A stretch of DNA of 64,000 nucleotides from Bufo bufo (lineage: Eukaryota; Chordata; Amphibia; Anura; Bufonidae): NCBI RefSeq assembly GCF_905171765.1, contig NC_053390.1, forward strand, positions 142,432,968 through 142,496,967, read 5' to 3'. Under the pieces are notes generated by a model. The model worked only from the letters and a program-made list of their open reading frames with translations, was not told where the DNA came from and did not search any database. Below are positions 32,059-43,769 of this stretch, one piece after another. Made by a program: the position numbers and the translations under genes. The first letter of the stretch is position 1. Each line of letters begins with the position of its first letter.

Positions 32059-34049
32059 GCCAACTACTGCCATATAAACTGGTGGACTCGGAGGCCTTTA
32101 GAAAATTTGTGGCCATTGGCACACCGCAATGGAAGGTCCCCGGGAGGAAATATTTCTCCCAGAAGGGCATCCCAGAGCTATATGGCCACGTTCAGCGGCA
32201 ATTGAATATATCTCTGGCACACAGTGTCGGTGCCAAGATACATCTGACCACAGATATGTGGTCTAGAAAACACGGGCAGGGAAGGTACTTAACTTTTACT
32301 GCCCACTGGGTGAACCTTCTGACGGCTGTCAAGCATATAACCCATGGCACCCGTGTGGATTTGGTGTTACCGCCACGGATTGCATGCAGGCCTGCCTCTT
32401 CTTCTCCTCCTCCTACTCCATCCTCTGTCTCCTCCTCGGCTGATTCTTCCTTTTTCACTGCTACCGCCTCTTCCGCTGCAACCCCTAAGCTCCCCTGAAC
32501 CTATTCGACATGCTAGATGAGACGTTGCGATGCTGTGCTGCGGCTGTTGTGCCTGGAAGCCAAGACCCACACTGGTCCTGCACTGCTTTCAGCTCTGCGG
32601 TCACAGGCCGATCAGTGGCTAACCCTGCTCAATTTGACAGTTAGTGGTGTGCGTCCTGAACTTAGTCGTGCAGTGATTCGTTGTCAAATACCACGGGGTC
32701 CAGAACGTCTTATGGCAGGCCAGGAAAATCTCTGGCCATTATAGACGATCTAACACGGCCATGACTCGCCTTGCTGACGTTCAGCGGCAAAACCACCTGC
32801 CCGTCAGACGTCTGATTTGTGACAACCCGACGCGCTGGAACTCCATCTTGTATATGCTTGATAGGCTGCTCCAGCAGCAATGTGCCATTAACGACTACCT
32901 GTACGAACTCTGCAGCAGGACAGGTTCTGGGGAGCTTGGTTTCTGTTCACCGCACCAGTGGCTGCTCATGCGCGACGCATGCAGACTTCTGCGGACATTT
33001 GATGAGATCACCAAACAGGTCAGTCGCAGCCAGGGCACCATCAGTGACATCATACCTTACGCCTTCTTTCCGAAGTGTGCATTGTGTTGTGTCATTGATC
33101 AAGCCGTCGAGGAGCAGGAGCTGGAAGATGAGAAAGTCGCAATGCTGAATGAATTCCCAGGGGGGCTACTCCATCTGAGACAAGTCAGCAGGAGTCTGAG
33201 GAGGAGTTAGAGGAGGATGGTGGCTGAGGGGAGGAGCAAGAAAAGCAGGGTTTGAGGGGGCCTTTAAACTTTTCGGGGATCCCTGGTGTTGTCCGTGGCT
33301 GGGGGGAGGAGACCGAGCATGACATTCTCCTGGGCGATGAGCAGGAGCCAGGGCGCTCCTCCGCTTCCAATTTAGTGCAAATGGGGGCCTTCATGATCCA
33401 GTGTTTGTAGAGGGACCCCCGTATAAAAAGCATAAAGGGCAAGGACCAGTACTGGGTGGCAACGTACTTAGACCCCCAATACAAACACAAAATGGCGGAC
33501 ATGTTACCAGCATCACAGAGGGCTGTCAGAATGCAGCATTTCCAGGCCTTGCTGCGAGAGAGTCTGCATTCTGCTGTTGTGGGCGCTGGCAAAGGAATTT
33601 CCACCCACAGCGAAACAGGTGCAGGTACCAATCCTACCACGCCTGCAATAAGAGGGCGGTTTGAAGATGTGTTGGTCATTTCGGATATGAGATCATTCTT
33701 GCAGTCAACCCATCGAGAGCCGAACTCCGGATCCAGCCTCAGGGAACGCCTAGACTGACAGGTTTCGACTACATCGGGTTAACAGCCGATTTGGAAGATC
33801 TGAGAAGCGAGGGACCCCTGCACTACTGGGTGTGCAGGCTTGACCTGTGGCCAGAGCTGGCATAATTTGCCATGGAAGTCTTGGCTTGCCCCTCGTCGAG
33901 TGTCTTGTCCGAGAGGACATTCAGCAGTGGGGATCGTGACCGATAAGCGCACTCGCCTAGCTCACGACATTGTGGACTACCTCACATTTCTACAAATGAA
34001 TGAGGCATGGATCTCGGAGGAATTCAACACCTGTGACGACCACGTGTAA
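32041..34049 (+). pseudogene. hAT-2 transposase, catalytic and C-terminal part
   Basis: Pieces in order: LVDSEAFRKFVAIGTP, GAKIHLTTDMWSRKHGQGRYL (catalytic core near 32230-32290), LPVRRLICDNPTRWNSILYML (32797-32858), YLDPQYKHKMADM (33464-33500) and hATC signature pieces LDLWPELA near 33840 and VLACPSSSVLSERTFS near 33875-33930. A deletion between about 32500 and 32750 removes much of the middle, including the DNG..AALG..IPCLAH region, and several frame changes follow. Inactive. Confidence 0.85.
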
Positions 34050-34137
34050 TTGAACTTTCTCATGCCAGCCCACACATATCTGCCACCACACAGAACAAAG
34101 AATGGTCCTTGTGTTATGTATATACAGCGGCATAAAA

Positions 34138-34500
34138 GGCCTTTTCTGTCAGGTGAATACCAAATTTTTGGGGCCTCTACTCCAGTGGCCTACAGTAAAA
34201 TTTTTATCCAGTGACTGCCTAATGCGCCCCTAGACACATAATCACTAGTTCTTTTCTGTCAGGTGAATGCCTAATTTTTGGGGCCTGTACTGGCCTACAG
34301 TAAAATTCTTAGCTGGTGACCGTCCATTGTACCTCCAGCCACATCATCACAAGTTATTTTCTGTCAGGTGAATGCTAAATTTTTGGTGCCTGTACTGGCC
34401 CACTGACCGTCTAATATATGTACCTCAAGCCACATAATCACTTGTTCTTTTCTGTCAAGTGAATTCATAATATTTGGGGCCTGTATGGCTTTTTCAGTTT
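34138..34500 (+). repeat. Four ~100-115 bp tandem units in the hAT-2 3' region
   Basis: TTTTCTGTCAGGTGAATGCC, AATTTTTGGGGCCTGTACTG and CCACATAATCAC recur at about 34140, 34252, 34350 and 34445. Such subterminal units also occur in the other hATs in this window, though with different sequence. Confidence 0.8.
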
Positions 34501-34514
34501 TTTGGCCCCTAATA

Positions 34515-34733
34515 GAACAGTACTATCCTTGTCCATTATGCGGACAACAATAGGACATGTTCTATCTTTGAACGGAATGGAAAAACTGAAATACGGAAAC
34601 GGAAGGCATATGGAGTACCTTCCGTTTCTTTTGCGGATCTATTGAAATGAATGGTTCTGTATACGGTCCGTATACGGAACGCAAAAAATGGAACGGTAAC
34701 GGAAAATAAAAATGTTCGTGTGCAAGAGGCCTT
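34515..34733. mobile_element. Truncated MITE related to 9757-10048
   Basis: Shares the interior (AATAGGACATGTTCTAT, TTGCGGATCTATTGAAATGA) and the right end (TTCGTGTGCAAGAGGCCTTA) with that family. The left terminal repeat is missing or decayed. Confidence 0.5.
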
Positions 34734-34909
34734 ACTGTTTTGTATGTGTCAAGGTGCTCCTACCTGGATATGCTGGACACCAGGCGTTGTCTTCTGAAGC
34801 AGCAAATAAGGGGGTAGTTAACTTGGGGATGCAGAATAAATTGAGTCCAGACCTTAAAGATGAAGTTCAATAACAGCTTTACTTGGCATAAACGTTTTTC
34901 CAAACGGGT

Positions 34910-35305
34910 TGCTTGCTGCTTTTTCAAGGCTGCTAATCTAGTGCTGGTCTAATCAAGTGCTGATCTGCAAGTGCATTGGAGATATTCAGGAGAAGAATTT
35001 AGTCTAACTCAGAGTTTTTCCACTGTAGCAGAACTTCAGTGGTGTTTCGGGTGGATACTCAGACACTGTTTCACAAGAGGAAAGGAATTTGCTAGACACG
35101 TTATCTCTATTGTCTGATTGCAAATGAGCATAGGCGGGTAAGGTGTTAATTTGCTGTTGGGGAGAAGCCTTTGTGGGAGGGTGTGTATATATAGCAACAT
35201 TGCATTAGCTTGCTAATTATAGCTTGCTGCTTTTTCAAGGCTGCTAATCTAGTGCTGGTCTAATCAAGTGCTGATCTGCAAGTGCATTGGAGATATTCAG
35301 GAGAT
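34910..35305 (+). repeat. CR1 5' UTR direct repeat, ~313-bp spacing
   Basis: An ~83-bp block (GCTTGCTGCTTTTTCAAGGC through GGAGATATTCAGGAGA) occurs at 34910-34993 and 35223-35305. Tandem 5' monomers of this kind often carry LINE promoter activity. The intervening sequence contains TGTGTATATATAGCAAC, a possible TATA-like element. Confidence 0.7.
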
Positions 35306-35354
35306 ACTCAGGAGGAATCTGGAGGTGGATACAATCTAAACAAGTAAGATTTGT

Positions 35355-36265
35355 TTGTTTATGACAGACCTGGTTCTGTGCAGGAATTGTTGTGCTTTTA
35401 TTTCAGGTTCCACTCTTCAGAGGTTTGGATACTGTCTGATCTGTAGACTGCTCTCCATAATGCAACAGGAAATCACCTTTTTGAAATATGAGATTTGTAA
35501 ATTAACCATTAGGCAAACTCAGACTGAGAACATTGCAATGCCACTGCCACAGAGGCCCCCTAGAAATGGAAGATGGGTTACTGTAGGTTCTGGTAGACTG
35601 AGAGTTGTGGATAGAAGACATGTCCCACAGTCTGTGGCTCTCCATAATTCATTTGCAGCACTTTCAGAGCGCAAGAGCAACATGGCGGATGGCTCAAGCA
35701 CAGTGGGTGAGAAACAATCATCTCCCATGCCTAAAGTATGCAAGACTGCAGCAAAGACAAAAAGGAGAAATTGAGGACTGATAGTAAGCAGCTGTTGGTG
35801 GGCGATTCCATCATAAGAGGTGTGAAGTTTGAGGAGAATGGTGTTGTAAGATGTCTCCCTGGTGCTACCGCTAGCAGGGACAGACGACGGATCCTTAATA
35901 TTGTTAGGCAAGCAAAACAGGAAAGGGAAGTGGATGTTATTGTCCATCTGGGGACAAACGATCTGGCTTGCAATGAGGTTTTAAAGGTGAAAGAAGCTTT
36001 TCACACACTTGGAAAGGATATATGGGAGGTTGCATCAACTGTTTCATTCTCTGCAGTTTTGCCTGTGCATAACCTTCAGCATGACAGGAAGATGCGCATT
36101 AAGGAATTCAATGTATGGCTTGGTGAATGGTGTCGGAACCAAGGGTTTGGCTTTGTGTCTCATGTTAGCTCTTGTTGGAATGGAAAAGAACTGTACAAGA
36201 AAGATGGTTTGCATCTTTCTCTCAAAGGAACGAATGTCCTCGGTGCTAAGGAGCATTTAAACTAG
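35355..36265 (+). pseudogene. CR1 ORF1: zinc finger plus SGNH esterase, one frameshift
   Basis: The first frame (to 35774) has a cysteine pair motif (LCRNCCAFI...YCLIC, residues ~8-30) followed by a heptad-like stretch (IMQQEITFLKYEICKL). It shifts frame near 35740-35770 into an SGNH-type esterase (to 36265): LVGDSIIRG holds block I with the nucleophile serine, IVHLGTNDLA block III, and DGLHLSLKGTNVLG block V with Asp and His. CR1-clade ORF1 esterases are thought to act on lipids or acetyl esters during retrotransposition. All three catalytic blocks are visible; the only clear defect is the frameshift. Confidence 0.8.
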
Positions 36266-36283
36266 GAAAGGGGGGGCAAAAGA

Positions 36284-39063
36284 GTGATAATCCAGCAGTC
36301 CGACTGCCCCCCGGAACAATGCCAGAAGATGCCAGTAGCACAAAGGTTAAGAAATGACAAGCTCAGATTCTTATCTACAAATGCTCGCAGTTTAGGGAAT
36401 AAGATCAATGAACTTGAGGCTATAAAGGCATCTGAGAATATAGATGTAGTGGCTGTTACTGAGACGTGGTTCAAGGGGAGTAATGACTGGGATATATCAA
36501 TACCAGGGTTCTCTCTATACAGGAAAGACAGAGAAGGTAAGAAGGGGGGAGGGGTGGCCCTGTATGTGAAAGACAGCATAAAATCTAATTTGATACAAGT
36601 TAGCGAGAACAATTTAGAGTCAGTTTGGGTTACCTTGCAGCTTGATAATCATAAGGTAACTCGTGTAGGTGTGATATATAGACCACCTAGCCAAGTCAAA
36701 GAATTAGATGATCTACTAGTTGAGGAAATAGCTAAAATGACATTGAAGGGGGAAGTTATCATTATGGGAGATACAGATATTCTAAATTCCCTACTGGGAT
36801 TATCTCTACAGCAAGTAGGAGGAGCCAACCCGGAAGGAGGCCATTTTAGATTTAGTATTCACAAATGGGAATTTGGTATATGATATTACTGTAGGGGAAA
36901 GCTTGGGATCTAGTGATCACCAGTCAGTGTGGTTTACTATAAGTACAGTGACTGAGTCACACCACACAAAAACAAAAGTTTTAGATTTTAGAAAAACTGA
37001 CTTTTCTAAAATTAGATCAGTGGTATACGAGTCCCTATCAGATTGGAACAGTTTCATTGGAGTCCAGGAGAAATGGGACTACTTAAAAGAGGCACTATTG
37101 AAGGCAACAGAAAATTGTATTAGGCTTGTCAGTAAAAGCAAAAATAGGAAAAGAACACTGTGGTACTCAGCAGAAGTGGCCAAAATCATTAAAAACAAAA
37201 AGATAGCATTTAGGAATTATAAAAATAAAAAAAAAACGAGGATGACAGGCTAATTTACAAGATTAGGCAGAGAGAGGCCAAACAAGTTATAAGAGCTTCT
37301 AAAGCACAGGCAGAAGAGAAATTAGCTCAGTCAGGGAAAAAAGGCAATAAGGCATTCTTCAGATACATAAAAGGAAACTAAAACAAGGAATTACAAAATT
37401 AAAAACAAAAGAAGGAAGGTATATGGAAGAAGATAAAGAACTAGCTGACTGCCTCAATGAATACTTCTGTTCAGTCTTTACGAAGGAAAATGAAGGAAAG
37501 GGACCTCAGTTAGGAAAGAAGACTAATGAATCTTTTGATGCATGTGTCTTTGCAGAGGAAGAGGGTCTAAGTCAGCTGTCTAAAATCAATACAAATAAGT
37601 CACAGGGGCCTGATGGGATACACCCAAAGCTATTAAAAGAGCTCAGCGGTGAACTAGCAAAACCATTAACAGATTTATTTAACCAATCACTGGCAACAGG
37701 AGTCATCCCAGAAGATTCGAAATTAGCAAATGTTGTGCCGATTCACAAGAAAGGTAGTAGGGAGGAATCGGGCAACTATAGGTCAGTAAGCCTGACATCA
37801 ATAGTGGGGAAATTAATGGAAACCATACTTAAGGAGAGGATTGTGGAACATCTAAAATCCCATGGATTGAAAGATGAAAAACAGCATGGGTTTACTTCAG
37901 GGAGATCATGTCAAACTAATCTTATTGATTTTTTTGATTGGGGGACTAAAACAATAGATGGCGGAGGTGCAGTAGACATCGCTTATCTAGACTTCAGTAA
38001 GGCTTTCGATACTGTCCCACACAGAAGGCTTATCAATAAATTGCAGTCTTTGGGCTTGCACTCCCATATTGTTGAATGGATTAGGCAGTGGCTGAGGGAC
38101 ATGCAACAGAGGGTTGTAGTCAATGGAGTATATTCAGACCAAGGTCTTGTTACCAGTGGGGTACCTCAGGGATCTGTTCTGGGACCCATATTGTTTAATA
38201 TCTTTATCAGCGAAATTGCAGAAGGCCTCGATGGTAAGGTCTGTCTTTTTGCTGATGACACAAAGATTTGTAACAGGGTTGATGTTCCTGGAGGGATACA
38301 CCAAATGGAAAAGGATTTAGGAAAACTAGAGGAATGGTCAAAAATCTGGCAACTAAAATTTAATGTGGATAAGTGCAAAATAATGCACCTGGGGCGTAAA
38401 AACCCAAGAGCAGAATATAAAATCAGTGATACAGTCCTAACCTCAGTATCTGAGGAAAGGGATTTAGGGGTCATTATTTCAGAAGACTTAAAGGTAGGCA
38501 GACAATATCATAGAGCAGCAGGAAATGCTAGCAGAATGCTTGGGTGTATAGGGAGAGGCATTACCAGTAGAAAGAGGGAGGTGCTCATGCCGCTCTACAG
38601 AGCACTAGTGAGACCTCATTTGGAGTATTGTGCTCAGTACTGGAGTACTGGAGACCATATCTCCAGAAGGATACTGATACTTTGGAGAGAGTTCAGAGAA
38701 GAGCTACTAAACTGGTACATGGATTGCAGGATAAAACTTACCAGGAAAGATTAAAGGACCTTAACATGTACAGCTTGGAAGAAAGACGAGACAGAGGGGA
38801 TATGATAGAAACTTTTAAATACATAAAGGGAATCAACAAGGCAAAAAGAGGAGAGAATATTTAAAAGAAGAAAAACTGCTACAAGAGGACATAGTTTTAA
38901 ATTAGAGGGGCAAAGGTTTAAAAGTAATATCAGGAAGTATTATTTTACTGAGAGAGTAGTGGATGCATGGAATAGCCTTCCTGCAGAAGTGGTAGCTGCA
39001 AATACAGTGAAGGAGTTTAAGCATGCATGGGATAGGCATAAGGCTATCCTTCATATAAGATAG
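36284..39063 (+). pseudogene. CR1 ORF2: APE endonuclease and reverse transcriptase, frameshifted
   Basis: The APE domain starts FLSTNARSLGNKINELEAI and has the catalytic Glu in VAVTETWF and VIYRPPS. The GDFN block is disrupted near 36775-36850 by a deletion and frameshift. The domain resumes with LGSSDHQSV (36910), holding the terminal catalytic Asp-His. The RT has [32 protein letters not shown], motif [14 protein letters not shown], motif [12 protein letters not shown] and motif C FADD at 38248-38259. At about 38640 an 8-bp tandem duplication (TACTGGAG) shifts the frame. The C-terminal part (RPYLQKDTDTLERVQRRAT) continues to the stop at 39061-39063. A further frame break lies near 37255-37420. 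Confidence 0.85.
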
Positions 39064-39150
39064 GGCCAGGGGCTATCCATAGTACTCAGTATATTGGGCA
39101 GACTAGATGGACCAAATGGTTCTTATCTGCCGACACATTCTATGTTTCTA

Positions 39151-40306
39151 TGGGTTACAGACTTTGTCTTGGTTCCAGCAGGCTTTAGCATTAAAACTCT
39201 GGCAGGCAAACTCGTCTCTGCTACATCTGTTGCACTTTGGCTCTGCTGTAATAACAGGGTAGCTGTATAACTTAGCTTTCTCTGGATGCTGCAACTTCTC
39301 TTTGTATGGTCTGTCTCTTAATTATGCCAGGGAACTCTCCTCCTGGCTCCTAAGGCTCTAAGCTGTGGCCTCCACATCCAGCAGTTCTGAAGGTGCTCTG
39401 GATGGCTTGGCTTGGCCTGGGCACATCCAGCAGAGACGTGCCCAGCACTTGCTTCCTGCCCCAAGCAGGGAGTAAGCTAGACTGTTCTGGTCCCCACCCT
39501 TCCTGCAGGAAGTGGGACTCGCCCACTCCTCAACCAAGGGGGTTTAGAATGGAATGGAAAGCTCCATTCTATGTACCTGTAGCTCTGCAGTGTTTTCTGC
39601 CACCTGCTGGTGAACTAGGCACATTACACCTGAACATAAGCAGTTACAAAATAGGAAATGCACAGTGTTTGGACCTGAATTAAATACACATGATGACATG
39701 AGGTTAACAAATAAAGACAGTAGCGAGGAGAAAAGGTGGTAATGCCACTCTGGGGCGTTACAAATGGGGCCAGAAGGAATTCTGGCAGTGCACGGTTGTG
39801 CACAGCAGGGACAGATTCGACAGGCTGTTCTCAGCTGGAATAGCCTTCCAGATGTGTTTCACTCATATATGAAGCAAGCCTTAGAATATCTCAATCAGGA
39901 TGCCCACCCATAAACAGGATCTGCATAGTGCACCCAACAAATAACACTACCAGTAGAGTGCCCCGTCACAAACAAAAATACACAAACAGGTCCAGCAGAG
40001 TGCATAACCATACAGTTTTGGTTTCTCTCAGCTTATAAGTTGTGATATCATTAATACTGTACTACAGTACAAGCGCTTTCCCAGAAACATAGTGCCTGTA
40101 GGTACAGCCTCCATGATTTATGTGGATACTATAAACCAGCAATTTAATTCTCCAATTAGACAATAGATTAGAAGGGGTCAGTAATAATTACATTTTATGG
40201 TTACATTTTACATTATAATGGAAACATTGCCACACCTATCTACGGGGTTATATCTGGTATTGCATCTCAGCATCATTGAAATTAAAGTAGTTGAGCTTCT
40301 ATATCA
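39151..40306. other. Unrecognised flank, possibly LTR-derived
   Basis: Non-coding sequence after CR1. Sequence at 34748 begins TGTCAAGG and sequence near 39755 ends GGCGTTACA. These could be the two ends of an LTR interrupted by the CR1, but no matching target duplication was found. Nothing else is recognised up to 40306. Confidence 0.3.
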
Positions 40307-40314
40307 GGCACAAT

Positions 40315-40610
40315 CAGGGGCGGGCTGGGCCGGGGGGCAGGGAGGCAATTGCCCCCCAGGCCGCCCGAAATAAACGGCCACTGGGCAGCGCGTCTTAAAA
40401 AAAAAAAAAAAATTTTTTTTTTTTTTTTTTTTATTCTTCAGGGCCGCACCGCCGATCATCACCAGGGGCGGGCTGGGCCGGGGGGCAGGGAGGCAATTGC
40501 CCCCCAGGCCGCCCGAAATAAACGGCCACTGGGCCGCGCGTCTTAAAAAAAAAAAAAAATTTTTTTTTTTTTTTTTTTTTATTCTTCAGGGCCGCACCGC
40601 CGATCATCAC
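40315..40610 (+). repeat. Tandem duplication of the element's left end (148-bp unit)
   Basis: Units start at 40315 and 40463. Each carries CAGGGGCGGGCTGGGCC, CAATTGCCCCCCAGGCCGCC, an A-run of 14-16 directly followed by a T-run of about 20, and GGGCCGCACCGCCGATCATC. The A-run/T-run forms a perfect palindrome in each unit. Confidence 0.9.
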
Positions 40611-40889
40611 CACAGGCGGCGCGGCCCTGGATGTCATTGCGGCCGTGCTGTGTGCTGTGGGGCAGGGGAGGGAGAGGCGTGTCCCTCCCCTGTTCTTCTG
40701 ATAGGCCGCAGGCACTAATGCCTGCAGCCTATCAGAGGCCGGCTCAGGCAGAGCAATGACGTCATTATCATTGCGACGCCTGAGCCCGGCAGCACACAGC
40801 TGGGACACAGGCCAGAAGAGGCTTGCATCGCTGCTGATGGAGGTAAGTATTAGTGCTGGTTTTTTTTTTCTTCTTTGCGGGGGGCTGGC

Positions 40890-42800
40890 ACTATGGGGGG
40901 GGGATCTGGCACTATAAGGGGGGCTGGCACTATGGGGGGGGGATCTGGCACTATGGGGGGGGGGATCTGGCACTATAAGGGGGGCTGGCACTATGGGGGG
41001 GGGATCTGACACTATGGGGGGGGATCTGGCACTTTGGGGGAGCTAGCACTATGGGGGGGCACTATAGGGGGAGCTGGCACTATAGGGGGGGCTGGAACTA
41101 TGGGGGAGCTGGCACTATAGGGGGGGCTGGCACTATGGGGGGCTGGCACTATAGGGGGAGCTGGCACTATGGGGGGGCTGGCACTATGGGGGGGCTGGCA
41201 CTATGGGGGGATCTGGCACTATGGGGGGGATCTGGCACTATGGGGGGATTTGGCACTATGGGGGGATTTGGCACTATGGGGGGATTTGGCACTATGGGGG
41301 GGAATCTGGCACTTTGGGGGAGCTAGCACTATGGGGGGGGCACTATAGGGGGAGCTGGCACTAGTATAGAGGGGGCTGGAACTATGGGGGAGCTGGCACT
41401 ATGGGGGGCTGGAACTATAGGGGGAGCTGGCACTATGGGGGGGTTGACACTATAAGGGGGCTGGCACTATAAGGGGGCTGGCACTATGGGGTAGGAGCTG
41501 GCACTATGGGGGGGTTGACACTATAAGGGGGCTGGCACTATGGGGTAGGAGCTGGCACTATGGGGGGAGCTGGCACTATGGGGGGGGCTGGAACTATGGG
41601 GGAGCTGGCACTATGGGGGGCTGGAACTATAGGGGGAGCTGGCACTATGGGGGGGTTGACACTATAAGGGGGCTGGCACTATAAGGGGGCTGGCACTATG
41701 GGGTAGGAGCTGGCACTATGGGGGGGTTGACACTATAAGGGGGCTGGCACTATGGGGTAGGAGCTGGCACTATGGGGGAGCTGGCACTATGGGGGGAGCT
41801 GGCACTACGGGGGGGGGCTGGCACTATGGGGGAGCTGGCACTATGGGAGGGCTGACACTATGGGGGGGTTGACACTATGGGGGGGTTGACACTATGGGGG
41901 GGTTGACACTATGGGGGGGCTGGCACTATGGGGGGAGCTGGCACTATGGGGGAGCGGGCACTATGGGAGGGCTGACACTATGGGGGGGCTGGCACTATGG
42001 GAGGGCTGACACTATGGGGGGGGTTGACACTATAAGGGGGCTGGCACTATAAGGGGGCTGGCACTATGGGGTAGGAGCTGGCACTATGGGGGGAGCTGGC
42101 ACTATGGGGGGAGCTGGCACTATGGGGGGAGCTGGCACTACGGGGGGGCTGGCACTATGGGGGAGCTGGCACTATGGGCGAAGTGGCACTATGGGGGGGC
42201 TTCCACTATGGGGGGCTTGGCACTATGGGGGGCTTGTACTATGGGGGGGGAGCTGGCACTATGGGGGCATTTCTTGCTGGCACATTATGGGGGGGCACCA
42301 TGGGGGAGAGGAGCACTATGGGGGTATCTGGGGGCTCTAAAGGGGCTTTTTTTTAAATTATTGGCACATTCTGGGGGGCACTATGGGGGAGAGCAGCACT
42401 ATGGGGCATCTGGGGTTACTATAGGGGCATTATTTGGGGGCACTATGGGGAAGTGGGGGCTCTAAAGGGGCCTTTTGTATTGGAACATTATGGGGGGCAC
42501 TATGGCATTTGGTAGCACTAAGGGGGCATTTTTTACTGGCACATTATGGCAGGCACTATAGGGGAGAGCGGCACTATGGGGCATTATTTGGGGGCACTAT
42601 GGGGGAGTGGAGCACTATTGGGGCATATGGTGGCACTAAGAAGGGGAATTTTTTTACTGGCACATTGTGGGGGAGAGGAGCACTATAGGGGCATCTGCTG
42701 GGGGGTACTAAGGGGCATTTTTTTACTGGCATATTATGGGGGACACTATGGGGAAGGGGGAGAGGAGCAGTATGAGTGCATTTACTGGGGCACTATATAG
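40890..42800 (+). repeat. G-rich minisatellite, GGCACTATGGGGGG-type units
   Basis: About 1.9 kb of 15-22 bp units of the form CTGGCACTATGGGGGG with variants (CTATAAGGGGGCTGG, GGGGTAGGAGCTGG, GGGGTTGACACTATAAG). Higher-order blocks repeat, for example the TTGACACTATAAGGGGG to GGGGTAGGAGC block at about 41445-41560 and 41655-41765. The plus strand has very frequent G-runs, giving G-quadruplex potential. Towards the right the units lengthen and decay. Confidence 0.9.
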
Positions 42801-43769
42801 GGGTATTTTATACTGGCATACATTATGGGGACATTAGCTCAACTGCGGGCACTAAGCGGGGGTATTTCATGTACTGTCATATTATAGGGAAAATTAGTAC
42901 TAAGTTATTATGGGGAGCTTTACTACTACTGGGGGGCTATGAGGAACATGATTACTAGGGCACTATAGGGGCATTATTACTACTAAGTGTGCTCTGGCAG
43001 AGAATTATTTATATTGGTGGGATTTTGGGGGGCACTGTTTGGGGGCACCCTAGCACAGTATCAGCTTAGCACTATTATTTTTGGGGGACATTATCTTTAT
43101 ACTATTAGTGTCTGGGCGCAGTTATTTTTTAGAGCACTGTGTGCCAATAATTGTTTAAGGGGGCACTATCTGTGTGGTAGTAGTATTCCCAGGGGGACTG
43201 TTTCTGCAGTATAGTATTGGGGGTGGCAGGAAACTAATGTCTGTTTGTCAATCTCTGCAGAGATGGGAGATGGCTGAAAAATCATCATGGCGGTCTGGTC
43301 TGAATGGAGAAGATGAGGAAAAAGAACGTCTACAACAAAGGTGACATTGGATGTAAGAGGTATGTGGTGCTATGTAGGAGAGGAGATGCTCCGGCTCCTC
43401 CCCCTGCCATTTGCAGAAGGATGATTCAGAGCTGGGTGAGGATGACGAAAGGGGGCAGCAGGCCACGGGCGGGTGGCAGATGGTGGGGGGGACCACAGGC
43501 CTTGAGCAGGATCTGGGGAGGGAGGAGAGCGGAGGAGCTTCCTGGCTGTAGCTTGTTATATAAGCAGGCAGTGCAGCCGGGACAGGCCTCCCCTCTTCGT
43601 ATGATGTGTAGACAGGCCGCAACTATAGAATGTCAGCTGTACAGTGTGTGTTGGGAGTGGCCTATTATATGTAGGAGGGGCTTTTAATAATGGGCGGGGC
43701 TAAAAAATGGGCCACTTGACTGGATTTGCCCCCCAGGACTAAGGCTGCCAGACCTCCCCTGGGCACAAT

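Larger units (their letters stand above)
26599..34500 (+). mobile_element. hAT transposon 2, split by a PLE insertion
   Basis: The left end (AGTAGAGATGGCCTTGCGG, followed by GTTCGCCCGG and CGAACATGCAAACATATGG) is hAT-like and starts exactly where hAT-1 breaks off. Coding runs from about 27100 to 27847, is interrupted by the PLE, and resumes at 32058 to about 34049. Four tandem ~100-115 bp units follow. The right terminal inverted repeat was not located, so the end coordinate is approximate. Confidence 0.7.
34910..39150 (+). mobile_element. Near-full-length CR1 LINE
   Basis: In order: 5' monomers, ORF1 with zinc finger and SGNH esterase, ORF2 with APE endonuclease and RT, and a 3' UTR ending CACATTCTATGTTTCTA at about 39149. 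The RT and 3' UTR closely match the minus-strand copy at 11917-13338. Both ORFs are broken by small indels. The exact 5' limit is uncertain. Confidence 0.8.
40315..43761. mobile_element. hAT-type non-autonomous element with exact 8-bp TSD
   Basis: The 3447-bp element begins CAGGGGCGGGCTGGGCC and ends AGACCTCCCCTG. The 8-bp GGCACAAT occurs directly on both sides (40307-40314 and 43762-43769). The left end is tandemly duplicated, and most of the middle is a G-rich minisatellite. Two long frames near 43300-43690 have no known domain. No transposase was found, so it depends on another hAT. Confidence 0.85.

Noticed and set aside
34748..39762. LTR interrupted by the CR1 (TGTCAAGG ... GGCGTTACA)
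   Set aside because: No matching target duplication and no second LTR; termini alone are insufficient.
41051..42700. Gly/Trp-rich open frames in the G-rich minisatellite
   Set aside because: Frames are open in several registers because the unit lacks stops. No start context or conservation beyond the repeat.
43304..43690. Possible host exon or transposase ORF at the right of the 40315-43761 element
   Set aside because: Long frames on both strands without any recognised domain or splice support.
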